A stretch of DNA of 64,000 bases. Source: Marinicellulosiphila megalodicopiae (GTDB taxonomy: Bacteria > Pseudomonadota > Gammaproteobacteria > Pseudomonadales > Natronospirillaceae). Position numbers and translations under genes: made by a program. Position 1 is the first letter of the stretch; every line of letters begins with the position of its first letter. Location of the stretch: positions 3,844,001 to 3,908,000 of the forward strand of contig NZ_AP023087.1 of NCBI RefSeq assembly GCF_045862395.1, in the 5' to 3' direction. Below, piece after piece: positions 1 through 10,122 of the stretch. The notes under the pieces are model-generated. The model made no database searches. It was not told the DNA's origin and saw only the letters and a program-made list of their open reading frames with translations.

Positions 1-2520
1 AAAACCACTAAATAAGAATTCAGCATTAGCACCACGACCATCAAAAGTTGTGTTTGAATCGATCATTGGGTTACGAATTGGCAAATCGCTATCATTTAAC
101 TTAGTGTTGAAAAACTCGGTGTAACACGCTTCGTTGTCGTTACCTTTTGCTTGGCACCATAAACGGTGATCCATACATTGAGCAGTGGTTGCATTATCTA
201 ATGCAGACAATACTTCAGAGTCAGTACAGTACAAACGGTACATGGCAATATCTGTTTTTTGAGCAAAATCATCTTTATCAAACACAACCCAGTTATAAGC
301 AGGGCTACTCATTGCATCAAATATTTGCTGTTCAGGGATGGTTGATTGATTTTTCTTAATCACTACTAAGTTTGAGCTACCGTTAGGGTTGTAACCGCCC
401 GTTGCATTTTGACCAAAACCTACTGGCTTACCTAATGAATTAGCTAAACATTCTACAATTTGTTGATCAGTTGTTAACGTTGGAGATTCATCCCAGTTCA
501 TATCAGGATCGTTCACTAAATCGTAACAAGCATCGCCTGTTGCATCGTAATCAACAGTTGTTCCAGTATCGGTATTGGTATCTGTATTTGAATCTGTTCC
601 AGTATCCGTATCTGTTGCCACACTGGTATTGGTTTGAGTATTAGTATTATTTCCACCACCTGGCACCACATCACAAGAACCACCTGCTGACACTAACATA
701 CCTTTGTTAGCACCTGCTGCCTGTGAAACCAAGGCAGGCACACAATTAGCAGAATCAACCGAATAGCTATAAGGAATATTTACACCTGTCGTTGTTGACA
801 TTGGATTTGGACCTGCTGGGTTATAATCATCTTCAGAATCATCCCAAACGATGTTATCACCGAAGATATTACCCACTAATTCATAATAACCAAGCTCATT
901 GGTATAGAACGTTCCAACTGGGTTAGTTGCATTTTGGAAGTAGTTGTTTTCAATTAACATCTCACCACCAACACGAACGTTAATACCTGATTTATTAATA
1001 CCATCGAAGAAGTTGTTATAACTATGACCTAAACGACCACGCATTAACGGTACTCGAGAATCCATGTTTTCATACCAGTTATGATGGAATGTAACCGGAC
1101 CATTTTGATTATCTGAAGCACTTGAACCAACTAAACCACCACGACCTGAGTTTCTAAAGATAGTGTAAGACACCGTCACAAAAGTACTGTCCGCTTTCAT
1201 ATCAAATAATGAATCGTAACCATCTGTTTCAGAACCACTTGCTTCAAGAGTTAAATGGTCAGCCCAAATGTTAGACACACCTGATTCAAGGCCAATTGCG
1301 TCACCACCATTTGAGGTAGGAGAGCCAGATTTTTTCACGTTACGAATATGAAGGTTTTGTAAAATGATGTTTGATGATCCACGAATGTGAATACCCAACT
1401 CATCAAATAAAGCACCATTACCCACACCTACAATTGTAACGTTACTGATGTCTTTTAATTCAATTAAATCCGCCGCAGTATTACAGCTGTCACCCGACAC
1501 TTTAGTTGTATTGCCGTGGTTAATTGTACCTTCAACCTGAATAATAATTGGCGTATCACTTGATGCACGAGTACATAATGCTTCGTGGATTTGCGTACCT
1601 GTAGTGGCGTAAACAATTTGACCGCCTTGACCACCGGTTGTGCCACCGTTTTCAGAAGCAAAACCGGTTGCTTTGTTTGAACCGACAACTAAATCAACAT
1701 CAGTTTGAGTTTCTGTATTTCCAGAAGTGTCAGTCATTGTGTCTGTTGGTGTCACACTAGTGTCAGTTTCTGTAGGATTAGTGACAACAGTATCGCAATT
1801 ACCCAGTGTATTAGGGATTGATAAAGATGCAGATTCAGAAGTGATCTCAATAAAATCAATATTTGCTAAACCAGTAGCTTGCAAAGCAACCATTTCAAAA
1901 TCATTCATGCCAGCATAAACTGAAACAGGAACCGAAATAGTGGTCCAGTTATTCCATTGAGTTGTTTGAGCAAAATCAACTGAACCCATTACACCTGAAA
2001 TACTAGCAGGACGACTTACATCGCCTCCATTGGCATAAGTGATTTGCATAGTTGCATTAGAGTCAGATTGATTAGCATTAAATGTCCAGCCGATGCCAGA
2101 ACCTGTTTCGTTAGTCGCATTTAAAGCGCCAGTTCCTTCATAACCTGCATGTTCAGTTTCAATTTGCACATTGTCACAAGCCAAATAATTTGATTCATTT
2201 AATTTAATCGTAGACGGTGTATCGATAACAACGTCAGTTTCAGTGCCACCACCAGTTTGTGTTTCTGTAGGAGTTTCAGTTTCAGCACCACCAGTTTGTG
2301 TTTCAGTTGGAGTTTCAGTTGGAGCTTCAGTTTCAGTGCCACTTCCTGTTTCTGTAGGAGTTTGTGTTTGTGTTAGTGTGTTATTTTGGGAGTTATCCAC
2401 CCCGCCAGTCGTTTGAGTTGCTGTATCTGAAGCCGTTGGCTGAGCACCCGGATCACTGATACAACTTGATGCGACGATCGTTGAGACCATACAGGTCGCA
2501 AAAAGAAGTTTAATATTCAT
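1..2520 (-). CDS. Modular pectate lyase lipoprotein (PL1 family), C-terminus cut by window edge
   Basis: An open frame of 840 codons starts at an ATG at 2520 and runs off the left edge. The N-terminus is a lipoprotein signal with a probable lipobox Cys at residue 20, followed by a Thr/Glu/Pro-rich linker (about 22-100). Residues about 100-235 look like a CBM6/CBM35-type beta-sandwich. A second Thr/Asp linker leads to a family-1 pectate lyase domain (about 280-565), recognised by GFASENGGTTGGQGG, IWADHLTLE and the late motif RVPLMRGRLGHSYNN. After another Thr/Asp linker a further lyase-like unit begins (GFGQNATGG near residue 700, then FDGRGANAEF at the edge), so this is probably a tandem-lyase enzyme. 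Inferred role: cleavage of polygalacturonate at the cell surface. The start is preceded by AGGT at usual spacing. Confidence 0.88.
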   Translation of the reverse strand, partial: MNIKLLFATCMVSTIVASSCISDPGAQPTASDTATQTTGGVDNSQNNTLTQTQTPTETGSGTETEAPTETPTETQTGGAETETPTETQTGGGTETDVVIDTPSTIKLNESNYLACDNVQIETEHAGYEGTGALNATNETGSGIGWTFNANQSDSNATMQITYANGGDVSRPASISGVMGSVDFAQTTQWNNWTTISVPVSVYAGMNDFEMVALQATGLANIDFIEITSESASLSIPNTLGNCDTVVTNPTETDTSVTPTDTMTDTSGNTETQTDVDLVVGSNKATGFASENGGTTGGQGGQIVYATTGTQIHEALCTRASSDTPIIIQVEGTINHGNTTKVSGDSCNTAADLIELKDISNVTIVGVGNGALFDELGIHIRGSSNIILQNLHIRNVKKSGSPTSNGGDAIGLESGVSNIWADHLTLEASGSETDGYDSLFDMKADSTFVTVSYTIFRNSGRGGLVGSSASDNQNGPVTFHHNWYENMDSRVPLMRGRLGHSYNNFFDGINKSGINVRVGGEMLIENNYFQNATNPVGTFYTNELGYYELVGNIFGDNIVWDDSEDDYNPAGPNPMSTTTGVNIPYSYSVDSANCVPALVSQAAGANKGMLVSAGGSCDVVPGGGNNTNTQTNTSVATDTDTGTDSNTDTNTDTGTTVDYDATGDACYDLVNDPDMNWDESPTLTTDQQIVECLANSLGKPVGFGQNATGGYNPNGSSNLVVIKKNQSTIPEQQIFDAMSSPAYNWVVFDKDDFAQKTDIAMYRLYCTDSEVLSALDNATTAQCMDHRLWCQAKGNDNEACYTEFFNTKLNDSDLPIRNPMIDSNTTFDGRGANAEFLFSGF

Positions 2521-3033
2521 TGTTTTACCTATTATTAAAAGAGCAAAACAGTGAAAAAACAGCCATTTTGCTTTATAGAATTTGGATTTTACTTTTGTAA
2601 TATCCATAGAGTACAAAACAATAACAATTAAACATTACATTTACAAAGCATTAACATCAATAAATTGAATCAGTTCTTCTTTTTTTCAATAATAAATTTC
2701 AACAATAAAATTTACACCCAGTAAATAAAAATAAAATAACACTGATATATAAGCTTTATTCTATTTTAAGCTATATTTTAGAAAATAATTTACAACTCAT
2801 AACGAGAATAAAAATACAAAAACTTTGATCGTAAAAATATATTTTGGATACATTCAAAACTTAATTCGGATAATAAAATCCTTCAATTAATAGACACTAA
2901 TAACAGACATTTACATTTGGCAAACAATAACATTCAGAAATGCGATGGATGAGCAGTATTTATCCTTATCAGTGGAATATGAAGTTTGAAAACCAAAGTG
3001 GCAAAACTCTTCCTTGAGCTTTAAAACCGATTA
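2521..3033. other. AT-rich intergenic region
   Basis: About 510 bases between the lyase gene and rsgA, both on the minus strand. It must hold the lyase promoter. It is extremely AT-rich, with poly-A/T stretches around 2640-2830. I see no convincing open frame, terminator hairpin or repeat in it. Confidence 0.5.
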
Positions 3034-4080
3034 TTATTTTTTATGTTCTTTATACATCATGTGTAATTCACGTTGATGTTTTTTCTCTGCGTATGCGCCT
3101 AGCGCTTGTCGTTTTTGAAACGCATCTTCTTTTTGCAGTTTTAAATAATTATGATAATGCGCTTCACCTAATTCACCAGATTCCAATGCAAATTGCACTG
3201 CACAGCCTTTTTCATTTTGGTGCTGACAATTATTAAATTTACAACGTTGAGTCAAGCTTACAATATCTGAAAAAGTGTGTTGCAACCCTTGTTCAGCATT
3301 AAGTAACTTTAATTCACGCATACCAGGAGTATCGATTAAAATAACCCCTTTGTTATTAATTAATAATTCACGGTGCGTAGTGGTATGTTTACCCTTCGCA
3401 TCATCTTCACGTATTTGTGAAGTTTTCATGTACTTAATGGCATCATCAGTAAATAAATGATTCACCAATGTAGACTTACCTACTCCAGAAGAGCCAACAA
3501 ATGCCAGTGTATTTGTTGGCAATAAAAATTCATTTAACGGCTTTAGGGTTTGTTCATCAAATGCATTAATTGCAAACACATAATCTATTTTTAATGTGTT
3601 GATTTTATCAATAAAAAAATAAAGATCATCACACTCATCAACTTTAGTTAAAACAATAACAGGACACACATCAAATTCAAAAGCTAAAGCCAAATAACGT
3701 TCCAAACGATTTAAATTAAACTCATCGTTTGCACTGGTCACAATAAATAAATAATCCAAATTTGCACAAATTAACTGGCGTTGCTGATTACTTAATCGCT
3801 CTATTCTATTATTAGCTTCTAGAATAGTCTCAATCACACAATGCTCATTTGTTTGGCGTGTCACTACCCAATCACCAACCGCTAAAAACTGACTAACCGG
3901 TCTAAATTCAACAGGACACATTAAAGTTTTCTCACCCTCTTCACCCAATGCTTTTATAACATCTCGATGAATCACGCTGATTCTAAATAATTGAATATCA
4001 GGATCATTCAATAAATTAAAATCTAACTGCTGTAAAAAGAAATTAGACCAACCTAAGGTTTGTAATTTTTGAAAATTCAT
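3034..4080 (-). CDS. rsgA: Ribosome small subunit-dependent GTPase A
   Basis: RsgA (YjeQ) is a circularly permuted GTPase that helps late 30S subunit maturation. The 348-residue protein has an N-terminal OB-fold region, then the permuted G-motifs in order: TKVD (G4) before the P-loop GSSGVGKS (about residue 195), then a GKHTTTH switch segment and DTPGM (G3). The C-terminal zinc-binding segment (CKFNNCQHQNEKGC, about 283-298) has the expected Cys/His spacing. The Lys/Arg-rich tail is typical. Only 2 bases separate its ATG from the stop of the upstream MscS gene, so the two are probably co-transcribed. Family assignment is secure; a specialised paralogue cannot be excluded from this window. Confidence 0.93.
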   Translation of the reverse strand: MNFQKLQTLGWSNFFLQQLDFNLLNDPDIQLFRISVIHRDVIKALGEEGEKTLMCPVEFRPVSQFLAVGDWVVTRQTNEHCVIETILEANNRIERLSNQQRQLICANLDYLFIVTSANDEFNLNRLERYLALAFEFDVCPVIVLTKVDECDDLYFFIDKINTLKIDYVFAINAFDEQTLKPLNEFLLPTNTLAFVGSSGVGKSTLVNHLFTDDAIKYMKTSQIREDDAKGKHTTTHRELLINNKGVILIDTPGMRELKLLNAEQGLQHTFSDIVSLTQRCKFNNCQHQNEKGCAVQFALESGELGEAHYHNYLKLQKEDAFQKRQALGAYAEKKHQRELHMMYKEHKK

Positions 4081-4082
4081 TT

Positions 4083-5213
4083 TTAATCACCTACGCTATC
4101 TGGAAACTCTTTAATATAAAGATCCGTTTTGCTATATGGTATTTCAATTTTATGTTTACAAAATTCTTTATAAATAATGAGTAATATTTCATGTCTAATT
4201 CGACCTCTATCTTCAGGTTTTATAATCCAACCCAGTAATTGAAAATCAAGACTGGACGCACCAAAACCTCTTAATCTGACTCTTGGCACAGGATCTTTAC
4301 AAAACTCAGGATATTGATCACCTATACTTTGTAATATTTCACACACTTGATCAGCATCCGATCCAAAAGCGACACCCACACTAATTGCAATTCGAATATG
4401 TGGTTTACCGCCACCACTTTCATTGACTATTTTAGCGTTTGCGATAATGGCGTTTGGTAATGTAATTTCAATATCATCTCGACTTAATAATCGAGTGCTA
4501 CGCAATCCTATATGTGTGATACAGCCACGTTCGCCGCTGTCTAAATTAACGTAATCACCTACTTTATAAGGAGAGTCGACCAAAATAAAAAATCCAGAAA
4601 ATAAATTGGCTAATGTATCTTTTGCTGCAAAACCAACCGCAATGCCAACAATCCCCGCAGATGCCAACCAACCTAACGGATTAATTCCCCAAATTAAAAG
4701 TAATACATAACTTCCTAACAAAATTACAATTAATTTTATTAATAAATCTAACAATGGAACCGTTCTAGGTTCAACAACAGGAAATTTATGATGCACACCC
4801 GCTAAAATTTTAAGCACTTCACTAGATAAAATAAATGCAGAACGTATCCAACTCACTACCACTAATGACGCAATGACATTCACTAAAAAATCCGTACCAA
4901 ATGGAAAATTTGCCACTTTGATTCCAAGGGCAATGCCAAACATTAACACCGTAGTAAAAATAGGATTTCTAATGCAATTAACAATAGTATCGTCAATTTT
5001 AGTCTCACTGGTTAATGCCAATTTTGTAAAAACACCTATCATTACAAACCGAATTAAAAATGCCAAAACCAAAAAACACAGACAAATCATTAATCCACCA
5101 ATTATTGGATAATATTCAATTAATGACCAAAAAGGCTTAAACGAAGTGGGCAGCCAATCAATTACATTGGGTAAACTATCAGAAATAGTGGATTCAGTTT
5201 GAGTTTCGCTCAT
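4083..5213 (-). CDS. Small-conductance mechanosensitive channel (MscS family)
   Basis: A 376-residue inner-membrane protein with several hydrophobic helices in the first half. The pore-lining MscS helix is visible as GLY/Ala-rich LASAGIVGIAVGFAAKDT. It is followed by the beta-domain signature FILVDSPYKVGDYV and a C-terminal alpha/beta vestibule. Known role of the family: pressure release during hypo-osmotic shock. It is the promoter-proximal gene of a probable two-gene operon with rsgA. Length is intermediate between E. coli MscS (286) and larger paralogues because of extra N-terminal helices. A second MscS-family gene lies at 33760-34665. Confidence 0.9.
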   Translation of the reverse strand: MSETQTESTISDSLPNVIDWLPTSFKPFWSLIEYYPIIGGLMICLCFLVLAFLIRFVMIGVFTKLALTSETKIDDTIVNCIRNPIFTTVLMFGIALGIKVANFPFGTDFLVNVIASLVVVSWIRSAFILSSEVLKILAGVHHKFPVVEPRTVPLLDLLIKLIVILLGSYVLLLIWGINPLGWLASAGIVGIAVGFAAKDTLANLFSGFFILVDSPYKVGDYVNLDSGERGCITHIGLRSTRLLSRDDIEITLPNAIIANAKIVNESGGGKPHIRIAISVGVAFGSDADQVCEILQSIGDQYPEFCKDPVPRVRLRGFGASSLDFQLLGWIIKPEDRGRIRHEILLIIYKEFCKHKIEIPYSKTDLYIKEFPDSVGD

Positions 5214-5337
5214 ATTTTTCTCACAAAATATTGAATTAGTAAATTACACAACCAGATTTAATAACTAAGAAATAGCAAAATTTATGATATGCAATTTTAG
5301 AAAAATAACATACCACCTTAATGTGAGTCTTGTTTTT

Positions 5338-6189
5338 TTATTCAACATAACTCACAAATGCTAATTTAGTTCCGCAAGGTGACCAACTGGGTACGTTTAA
5401 CGAACCCTGTCCACCATAAAATATTTCAGTGAGTTCAGTTAACTCATTGTTTTTTAAATTCAACAACATTAACTGCACATCTTGACCAAAAGGATGTTTT
5501 TGAATTTGATCTTTTATATAACGAATAAACACGACTTTATGACCATCAGGTGAAGGGTGCGCAAACCAATCTGAATGGTTTGATTTCACTAATTGTTTTT
5601 GATTTTTACCATCTTTATCCATTTTCCATATTTGCATTTTTCCAGATTGAAATGAATTAAAATAAATCGTATTGCCATCTGGTGAATACTCTGGGCCGTC
5701 GTCTAATCCTTGAGTGTCAGTTAGTTGTGTTTCTTCACCGCCGTTAACATTAATACTGTAAATATTAAAACTATCACTATTGGAGCGCCCAGCAACATAT
5801 AATAACGTTTGGCCATCAGGCGACCATCCATGCCAATAAGAGGGGTACTTTTGTGTCACCTTTTTTGGCATTCCCCCCTCAATTGGTAAGGTATACAAAA
5901 CAGATTGGCCATCACTTTGCTGATCATGATGACTAACTACTAATAATTTTCCATCAGGTGAAATCCCATGATCATTATTGCAACCTGTTGCAAATTCTGT
6001 GTTGATTTTTACAAGCTGATTTGAACCTTCAGCATTGATTTTAAATAAACACCCATCGCGATTAACAATTAAATAATCATCGGTTTGATGCCAATTGGGT
6101 GCTTCAAACAAAGTGTGATCTTGATAAATCACTTTTCGTTGTTTGCTGTGAATGTCTATTATTTCTAATTTACTTTTTATCAATGTCAT
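5338..6189 (-). CDS. TolB-like beta-propeller protein
   Basis: 283 residues made of repeated PD40/TolB-type blades: ISPDGKLLVVSH, WSPDGQTLLYVAG, YSPDGNTIYFNS, PSPDGHKVVFIR and WSPCGTKLAFVS, spaced about 40-50 residues apart. This is a six-bladed-propeller-like fold. No signal peptide is visible (it begins MTLIKSKLEIIDIHSKQ), so it is probably cytoplasmic, unlike TolB of the Tol-Pal system. Similar proteins are often annotated as transporter or peptidase propellers without a known substrate. It stands alone, with gaps on both sides. Confidence 0.75.
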   Translation of the reverse strand: MTLIKSKLEIIDIHSKQRKVIYQDHTLFEAPNWHQTDDYLIVNRDGCLFKINAEGSNQLVKINTEFATGCNNDHGISPDGKLLVVSHHDQQSDGQSVLYTLPIEGGMPKKVTQKYPSYWHGWSPDGQTLLYVAGRSNSDSFNIYSINVNGGEETQLTDTQGLDDGPEYSPDGNTIYFNSFQSGKMQIWKMDKDGKNQKQLVKSNHSDWFAHPSPDGHKVVFIRYIKDQIQKHPFGQDVQLMLLNLKNNELTELTEIFYGGQGSLNVPSWSPCGTKLAFVSYVE

Positions 6190-6278
6190 AACTTAATATC
6201 CAAGATGAATGATTTAATTCAGTATAACTCATTGAGCCTTTTTTTATTCAACCTAACCCTCAGCCTTTAACCCTCAGC

Positions 6279-7249
6279 CTAACCTTCAACCTTCAACCAT
6301 TGCTTATTATCTTGAACCACTTCAAATCTTGCCCAAATCTTAAATTCGCTTCGGGTACAAATTCCAGTTTCATAACCACCGGCGCCTGCTAACACTTTAT
6401 AAATTACTCGATCTTTTTCGGGATTCTGATGAAACCCCGCATCCACAACTTGGCGCACACTCCATAAATTCCCTAGTTTTCCATTACTGTAAATTTTGCC
6501 TGCAATAATTTCATCGGGGTGCATTATATTTTTTTCAGCATGAATTTTTGCCAGTTCTAATAAATCAATTAACCCATCTGTAGTAATATCAACAAAAGAA
6601 TCCAGTTGTACAATGGCAGCAGAAAAATCTTCCTGCGTTAATTCAAACTGCCGCTCTAATGCAACAGATGCTGTGGTTGGTTTTAACATTCGTGCTAAGT
6701 GAGCAGGATAACGCCGCCAATGAAAAATATTATTAAATATTAACGCAACGCTTAAGATAATAATTAAATTCAAAATGATGGGAACAAAGAGAAAATAAAA
6801 CCCCAACTCATTTATAGTCGCCCCGCCTAAAACCGCTGTTAATGCAGTTGCTCCACCTAGAGGGTGGATACAACGCAAATACGCCATAGCTAATATCGCA
6901 AGTCCAACACTTAATCCCGCAGCAGTAAAACCGGTTCCAAATAATTTAACAACGGCCACCCCCACCAAAGCAGAAATTAAGTGTCCACAAAAAACAGACC
7001 AAGGTTGTGAAGTGCACCATGAGGAATTGAAAACAGCAACACAGCACTGGCTCCGATCGAAGCAATCACAACATAACCAGACTGAATACTTAAAAAATTA
7101 AAATTTACGGCTTGTTGAGAAACAACACACACCATAAATATTGCAATCATACCACCAATTGCAGAAATAATTTTTTCGCCATGGCTTGTGCTGTTCACCC
7201 CAAACCCTAAAAGTTGACTGATTGAAATTTTGATATTCTTAAATGCCAT
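6279..7249 (-). pseudogene. HPP-family membrane protein, interrupted by a one-base frameshift
   Basis: Two consecutive frames make one HPP-family protein. The upstream part (7249 to about 7010) encodes the first helices and ASIGASAVLLFSIPHGAL, then falls out of frame and stops near 6980. The downstream frame, read from before its first in-frame start, continues QPWSVFCGHLISALVGVAVV and then RCIHPLGGATALTAVLGG, the canonical HPP helices. Restoring one base (for example CTT to CTTT near 7009-7012) joins them as PHGALSQPW. The C-terminal 120 residues (DSFVDITTDGLIDLLELA onward) form the soluble extension seen on many HPP proteins; no clear CBS motif is visible. Some HPP proteins have been linked to nitrite transport. 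Either a real null allele or a sequencing error. Confidence 0.8.
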
Positions 7250-7354
7250 GATCGATTCTTGATTAAAAATGAGTTTAAAATACTATAATACTTTTTGGTT
7301 CAATATCACAATTCAAACTAATTACACATGTTTATACTAAATTTAGATACTCAC

Positions 7355-9289
7355 CTAATTTATATCTGATTGTGGTGCATGGATTTCCACATACTGTTCA
7401 CCTAAATAATCTGAGATTATTTTTCTAAAACTTACTTTTTGATTTTCAATTAAAAAGTCTATTAATGCCTGGCTATTTTCAGGATATTGATTTATTTTTT
7501 CTCCAATGCGTTCTATTAGTATTTTCTTTTCACTGGTTGGCATTTTTGCATTTAGCATACTCACCAACCATTGGTTCCCAACTTCAGTAAAAGGCACATT
7601 CCAAATAAGAGAACCTCTTTGTGATGCATTCAACTCATTCCATTTTTCATTCAAAAACTGCAGGGTAATCTCACCTTTATATGACCTTATATCAAAACGA
7701 GGTTTATATTTATTTTTGGAAAGTAACAAGTCCAATTTCTTATAATTAGCTTTTACGATCATATTAGCTGCTTCTTGTTTTTTGATATTCAAATAATTGG
7801 ATTTATACACCCTTTGCAATTGTGAGATGATGAATTTTTGAGACGCACCACGTTGATCAACAGGCAAATTAATAAGATAATACAATAAATCTTTTAATTG
7901 TTTTTCAAATACACGTACCTCATTTTCTATTTCATCCTTATTAAAAGTCAATTTTAAATTTTTAATCACACTATTTTTATTATTAAATTTACTTTCGAAT
8001 ATAGTTGTGAACTCATTCAATTCATGAAATATTGATTCATTAGCACTCAAATTATAAAATTGTTTTATAAATCTCTCAAAAACCAACACATCAAAATCTC
8101 GTGATAGCGATCTACTTAAATATTTAAGATAATAGTTGGACTTAATTTCAGTCAAATTATTGTCCAACTCATTTAATGCTTCATTTCTTGTTATTTCAAC
8201 ATCAATTAGCGCATCAATAAGCATTGAAATTTTATTTAGATATTTGCGTTTACCCAATCCTGGACCATTCATAGAAAACAATATAATAAGATCATCCGAT
8301 GACACATTCTCATTTTCGACATACACATCAAATATTGATTTTAACTTAATTGTCGAAACATATTTATCAATCAGATCCAATTGATTGGATGTTAATTCAC
8401 CCTTGATATATTTATCAAAATTCACCAACAAATACTCACCCACCGACTGAGTCAATTCTTTTCTTTCAATATTGTCATTTATCAACTCATATTGAGATTT
8501 ACTTAATATACCTTTTAAAAATTCGGATTCATTATTTTTATAAAACTCAATCACAGAATTTTTAATAATTTTTTTATCGACAAATTTTTCAATCAAATAT
8601 TCCTGTCTAAATTTTAGTTTAGATGCTGTATAATCTTCTGACACACCTTCATAATAATCTGTAACCAATGCAGAAATATTAAAATTAAAGTTTATTACAT
8701 TATCGTAATTCGGTTTAAAATCATAACTATCAAAATCATAGCTATCAAAATCATAAATATTGCCCAAATCCTTAATTTCAATAATTGTTTCAAGCAGAGT
8801 GCTCTGTCCATTCACTTTACTCTCAATAGTTAATTGATCGATTCCATCATATTCTGATAGTTCAACAGTATTATTTATATTTTTACCACTTACATCAAAA
8901 GTAAAAAACTGTTCTCCAAATAAAAATAGAGTGTCATTTTTATATTGGACCCATACTAACAAATCTTCTATGATTATATTTTGCATGGAATCCATTTCCC
9001 CGTATTTTATTTGTTTTTTTAATCCGTACTGGTCATACATTAATTCTATTTTAAAATCGCCTTCAGTTTTAATAAAAACATCTATTTTTTGACTTCTACT
9101 TCTATTTATACGCTCAAACACAAAATAACGATCTATTTTCATTAATACATTTTTTTGAACCAAATCGATATCGTTAATACTTTTTTTCCATTTAATATCA
9201 TAGAAATAAGTCTGCTTTCTTTCAGGCAATTCAATTGCTATAACATTAATAGATATCAACATCATCAAAATCAGTATACAAAACTTCAT
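7355..9289 (-). CDS. Large secreted protein of unknown function
   Basis: I do not recognise this 644-residue protein. It begins with a clear Sec signal peptide (MKFCILILMMLISINVIAIE). Residues about 20-170 look beta-rich, followed by a short repeat DFDSYDFDSYDF near 180-195. The rest is Asn/Lys/Ile/Leu-rich and appears helical, possibly helical-repeat. The gene is visibly more AT-rich than its neighbours and uses many AAT, AAA and ATT codons, which suggests acquisition or weak constraint. It is not in an obvious operon: 105 bases separate it from the HPP gene, and a terminator lies upstream. Expected location is periplasm or outside the cell. Confidence 0.7.
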   Translation of the reverse strand: MKFCILILMMLISINVIAIELPERKQTYFYDIKWKKSINDIDLVQKNVLMKIDRYFVFERINRSRSQKIDVFIKTEGDFKIELMYDQYGLKKQIKYGEMDSMQNIIIEDLLVWVQYKNDTLFLFGEQFFTFDVSGKNINNTVELSEYDGIDQLTIESKVNGQSTLLETIIEIKDLGNIYDFDSYDFDSYDFKPNYDNVINFNFNISALVTDYYEGVSEDYTASKLKFRQEYLIEKFVDKKIIKNSVIEFYKNNESEFLKGILSKSQYELINDNIERKELTQSVGEYLLVNFDKYIKGELTSNQLDLIDKYVSTIKLKSIFDVYVENENVSSDDLIILFSMNGPGLGKRKYLNKISMLIDALIDVEITRNEALNELDNNLTEIKSNYYLKYLSRSLSRDFDVLVFERFIKQFYNLSANESIFHELNEFTTIFESKFNNKNSVIKNLKLTFNKDEIENEVRVFEKQLKDLLYYLINLPVDQRGASQKFIISQLQRVYKSNYLNIKKQEAANMIVKANYKKLDLLLSKNKYKPRFDIRSYKGEITLQFLNEKWNELNASQRGSLIWNVPFTEVGNQWLVSMLNAKMPTSEKKILIERIGEKINQYPENSQALIDFLIENQKVSFRKIISDYLGEQYVEIHAPQSDIN

Positions 9290-9335
9290 TCAGATAACTC
9301 CATATTTCAATACATTCTTTACTGTATTTACAAAA

Positions 9336-9366
9336 AAACCCGACTAGAACAAACCAATCGGGTTTT
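9336..9366 (-). terminator. Rho-independent terminator of the carbonic anhydrase/panB/yebC unit
   Basis: On the minus strand a stem AAAACCCGA / TCGGGTTTT with a 13-base loop is followed by further T residues. It sits 28 bases past the stop of the YebC-family gene. Confidence 0.8.
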
Positions 9367-9393
9367 ATTATTTATTAAATCTGTCAATTAAAT

Positions 9394-10107
9394 TTACATT
9401 TCACCATTATGGAAAATATTTTGTACGTCATCAAACTCATTGAGCATGTCGATAAATTTTTCAAACATGGGTAGTGCGTCTTCTGGAATTTCCATCATGT
9501 TTTGTGGCACAAATTGAATTTCGTCAACGTCAAAGTCCACGCCTTCAAATGCTTCTAGTAATGCTTGCTTGGCTTTGTTGTATTCGTTATGTGGCGCAAA
9601 TACGGTTAATTTTCCATTATCATCTTCGATGTCTTGTACATCAACATCCGCTTCCATTAATGCTTCAAGTGCTGTTTCTTCATCGCCTTCAAACACAAAA
9701 ATAGCACTGTGATCAAACATGTGAGCAACTGAACCTGGTGTACCGATTTTTGTTTTAGTTTTTGTAAAACAAGAGCGCACATCACCATAAGTACGGTTCG
9801 CGTTATCGGTTAAACAATCGATAATTACCATTACATTACCTGGACCATAACCTTCGTAGCGTGCGACATTAAAGTCTTCACCAGCGCCGCCTTTTGCTTT
9901 ATCAATCGCTTTGTCGATAACATGTGCAGGTACTTGCGCTTTTTTAGCACGGTCGATCAAAGAGCGTAATGCTAAGTTTCCATCTGGATCGCCCCCTCCT
10001 GCTTTGGCTACTACGTAAATTTCACGACTGAATTTACTGTAAAGTTTAGCGTTGGCATCTGACGTTTTTGCCATGGATTCTTTGCGGTTTTGGAATGCTC
10101 TTCCCAT
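9394..10107 (-). CDS. YebC/PmpR-family protein (YeeN type)
   Basis: 237 residues, the normal length of the YebC/TACO1 family, with the signatures GGGDPDGNLALRSLIDRAK, VIDKAIDKAKGG and YEGYGPGN. The N-terminus MGRAFQNRKESMAKTSDANAKLYSKF resembles the YeeN subgroup of E. coli (short alternative to YebC). Family members have been described both as DNA-binding regulators and as ribosome-associated factors that ease translation of difficult proline stretches. The role of this copy cannot be decided from sequence. It lies 15 bases downstream of panB and is followed by a strong terminator, so it is likely the last gene of the transcript. Confidence 0.88.
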   Translation of the reverse strand: MGRAFQNRKESMAKTSDANAKLYSKFSREIYVVAKAGGGDPDGNLALRSLIDRAKKAQVPAHVIDKAIDKAKGGAGEDFNVARYEGYGPGNVMVIIDCLTDNANRTYGDVRSCFTKTKTKIGTPGSVAHMFDHSAIFVFEGDEETALEALMEADVDVQDIEDDNGKLTVFAPHNEYNKAKQALLEAFEGVDFDVDEIQFVPQNMMEIPEDALPMFEKFIDMLNEFDDVQNIFHNGEM

Positions 10108-10122
10108 TGGTGCTCTCCGGAT

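Noticed and set aside
1464..1688. A 74-codon minus-strand frame within the pectate lyase region
   Set aside because: It is in another frame of the lyase gene, whose own frame gives a continuous, recognisable protein.
3034..5213. A mobile or defence island around the rsgA/MscS genes
   Set aside because: Both genes are ordinary and intact, and no integrase, transposase or flanking repeats were seen.
9155..9391. A plus-strand frame of 78 codons overlapping the start of the large secreted gene
   Set aside because: Antisense to a gene with a clear signal peptide, and it crosses the terminator at 9336-9366.
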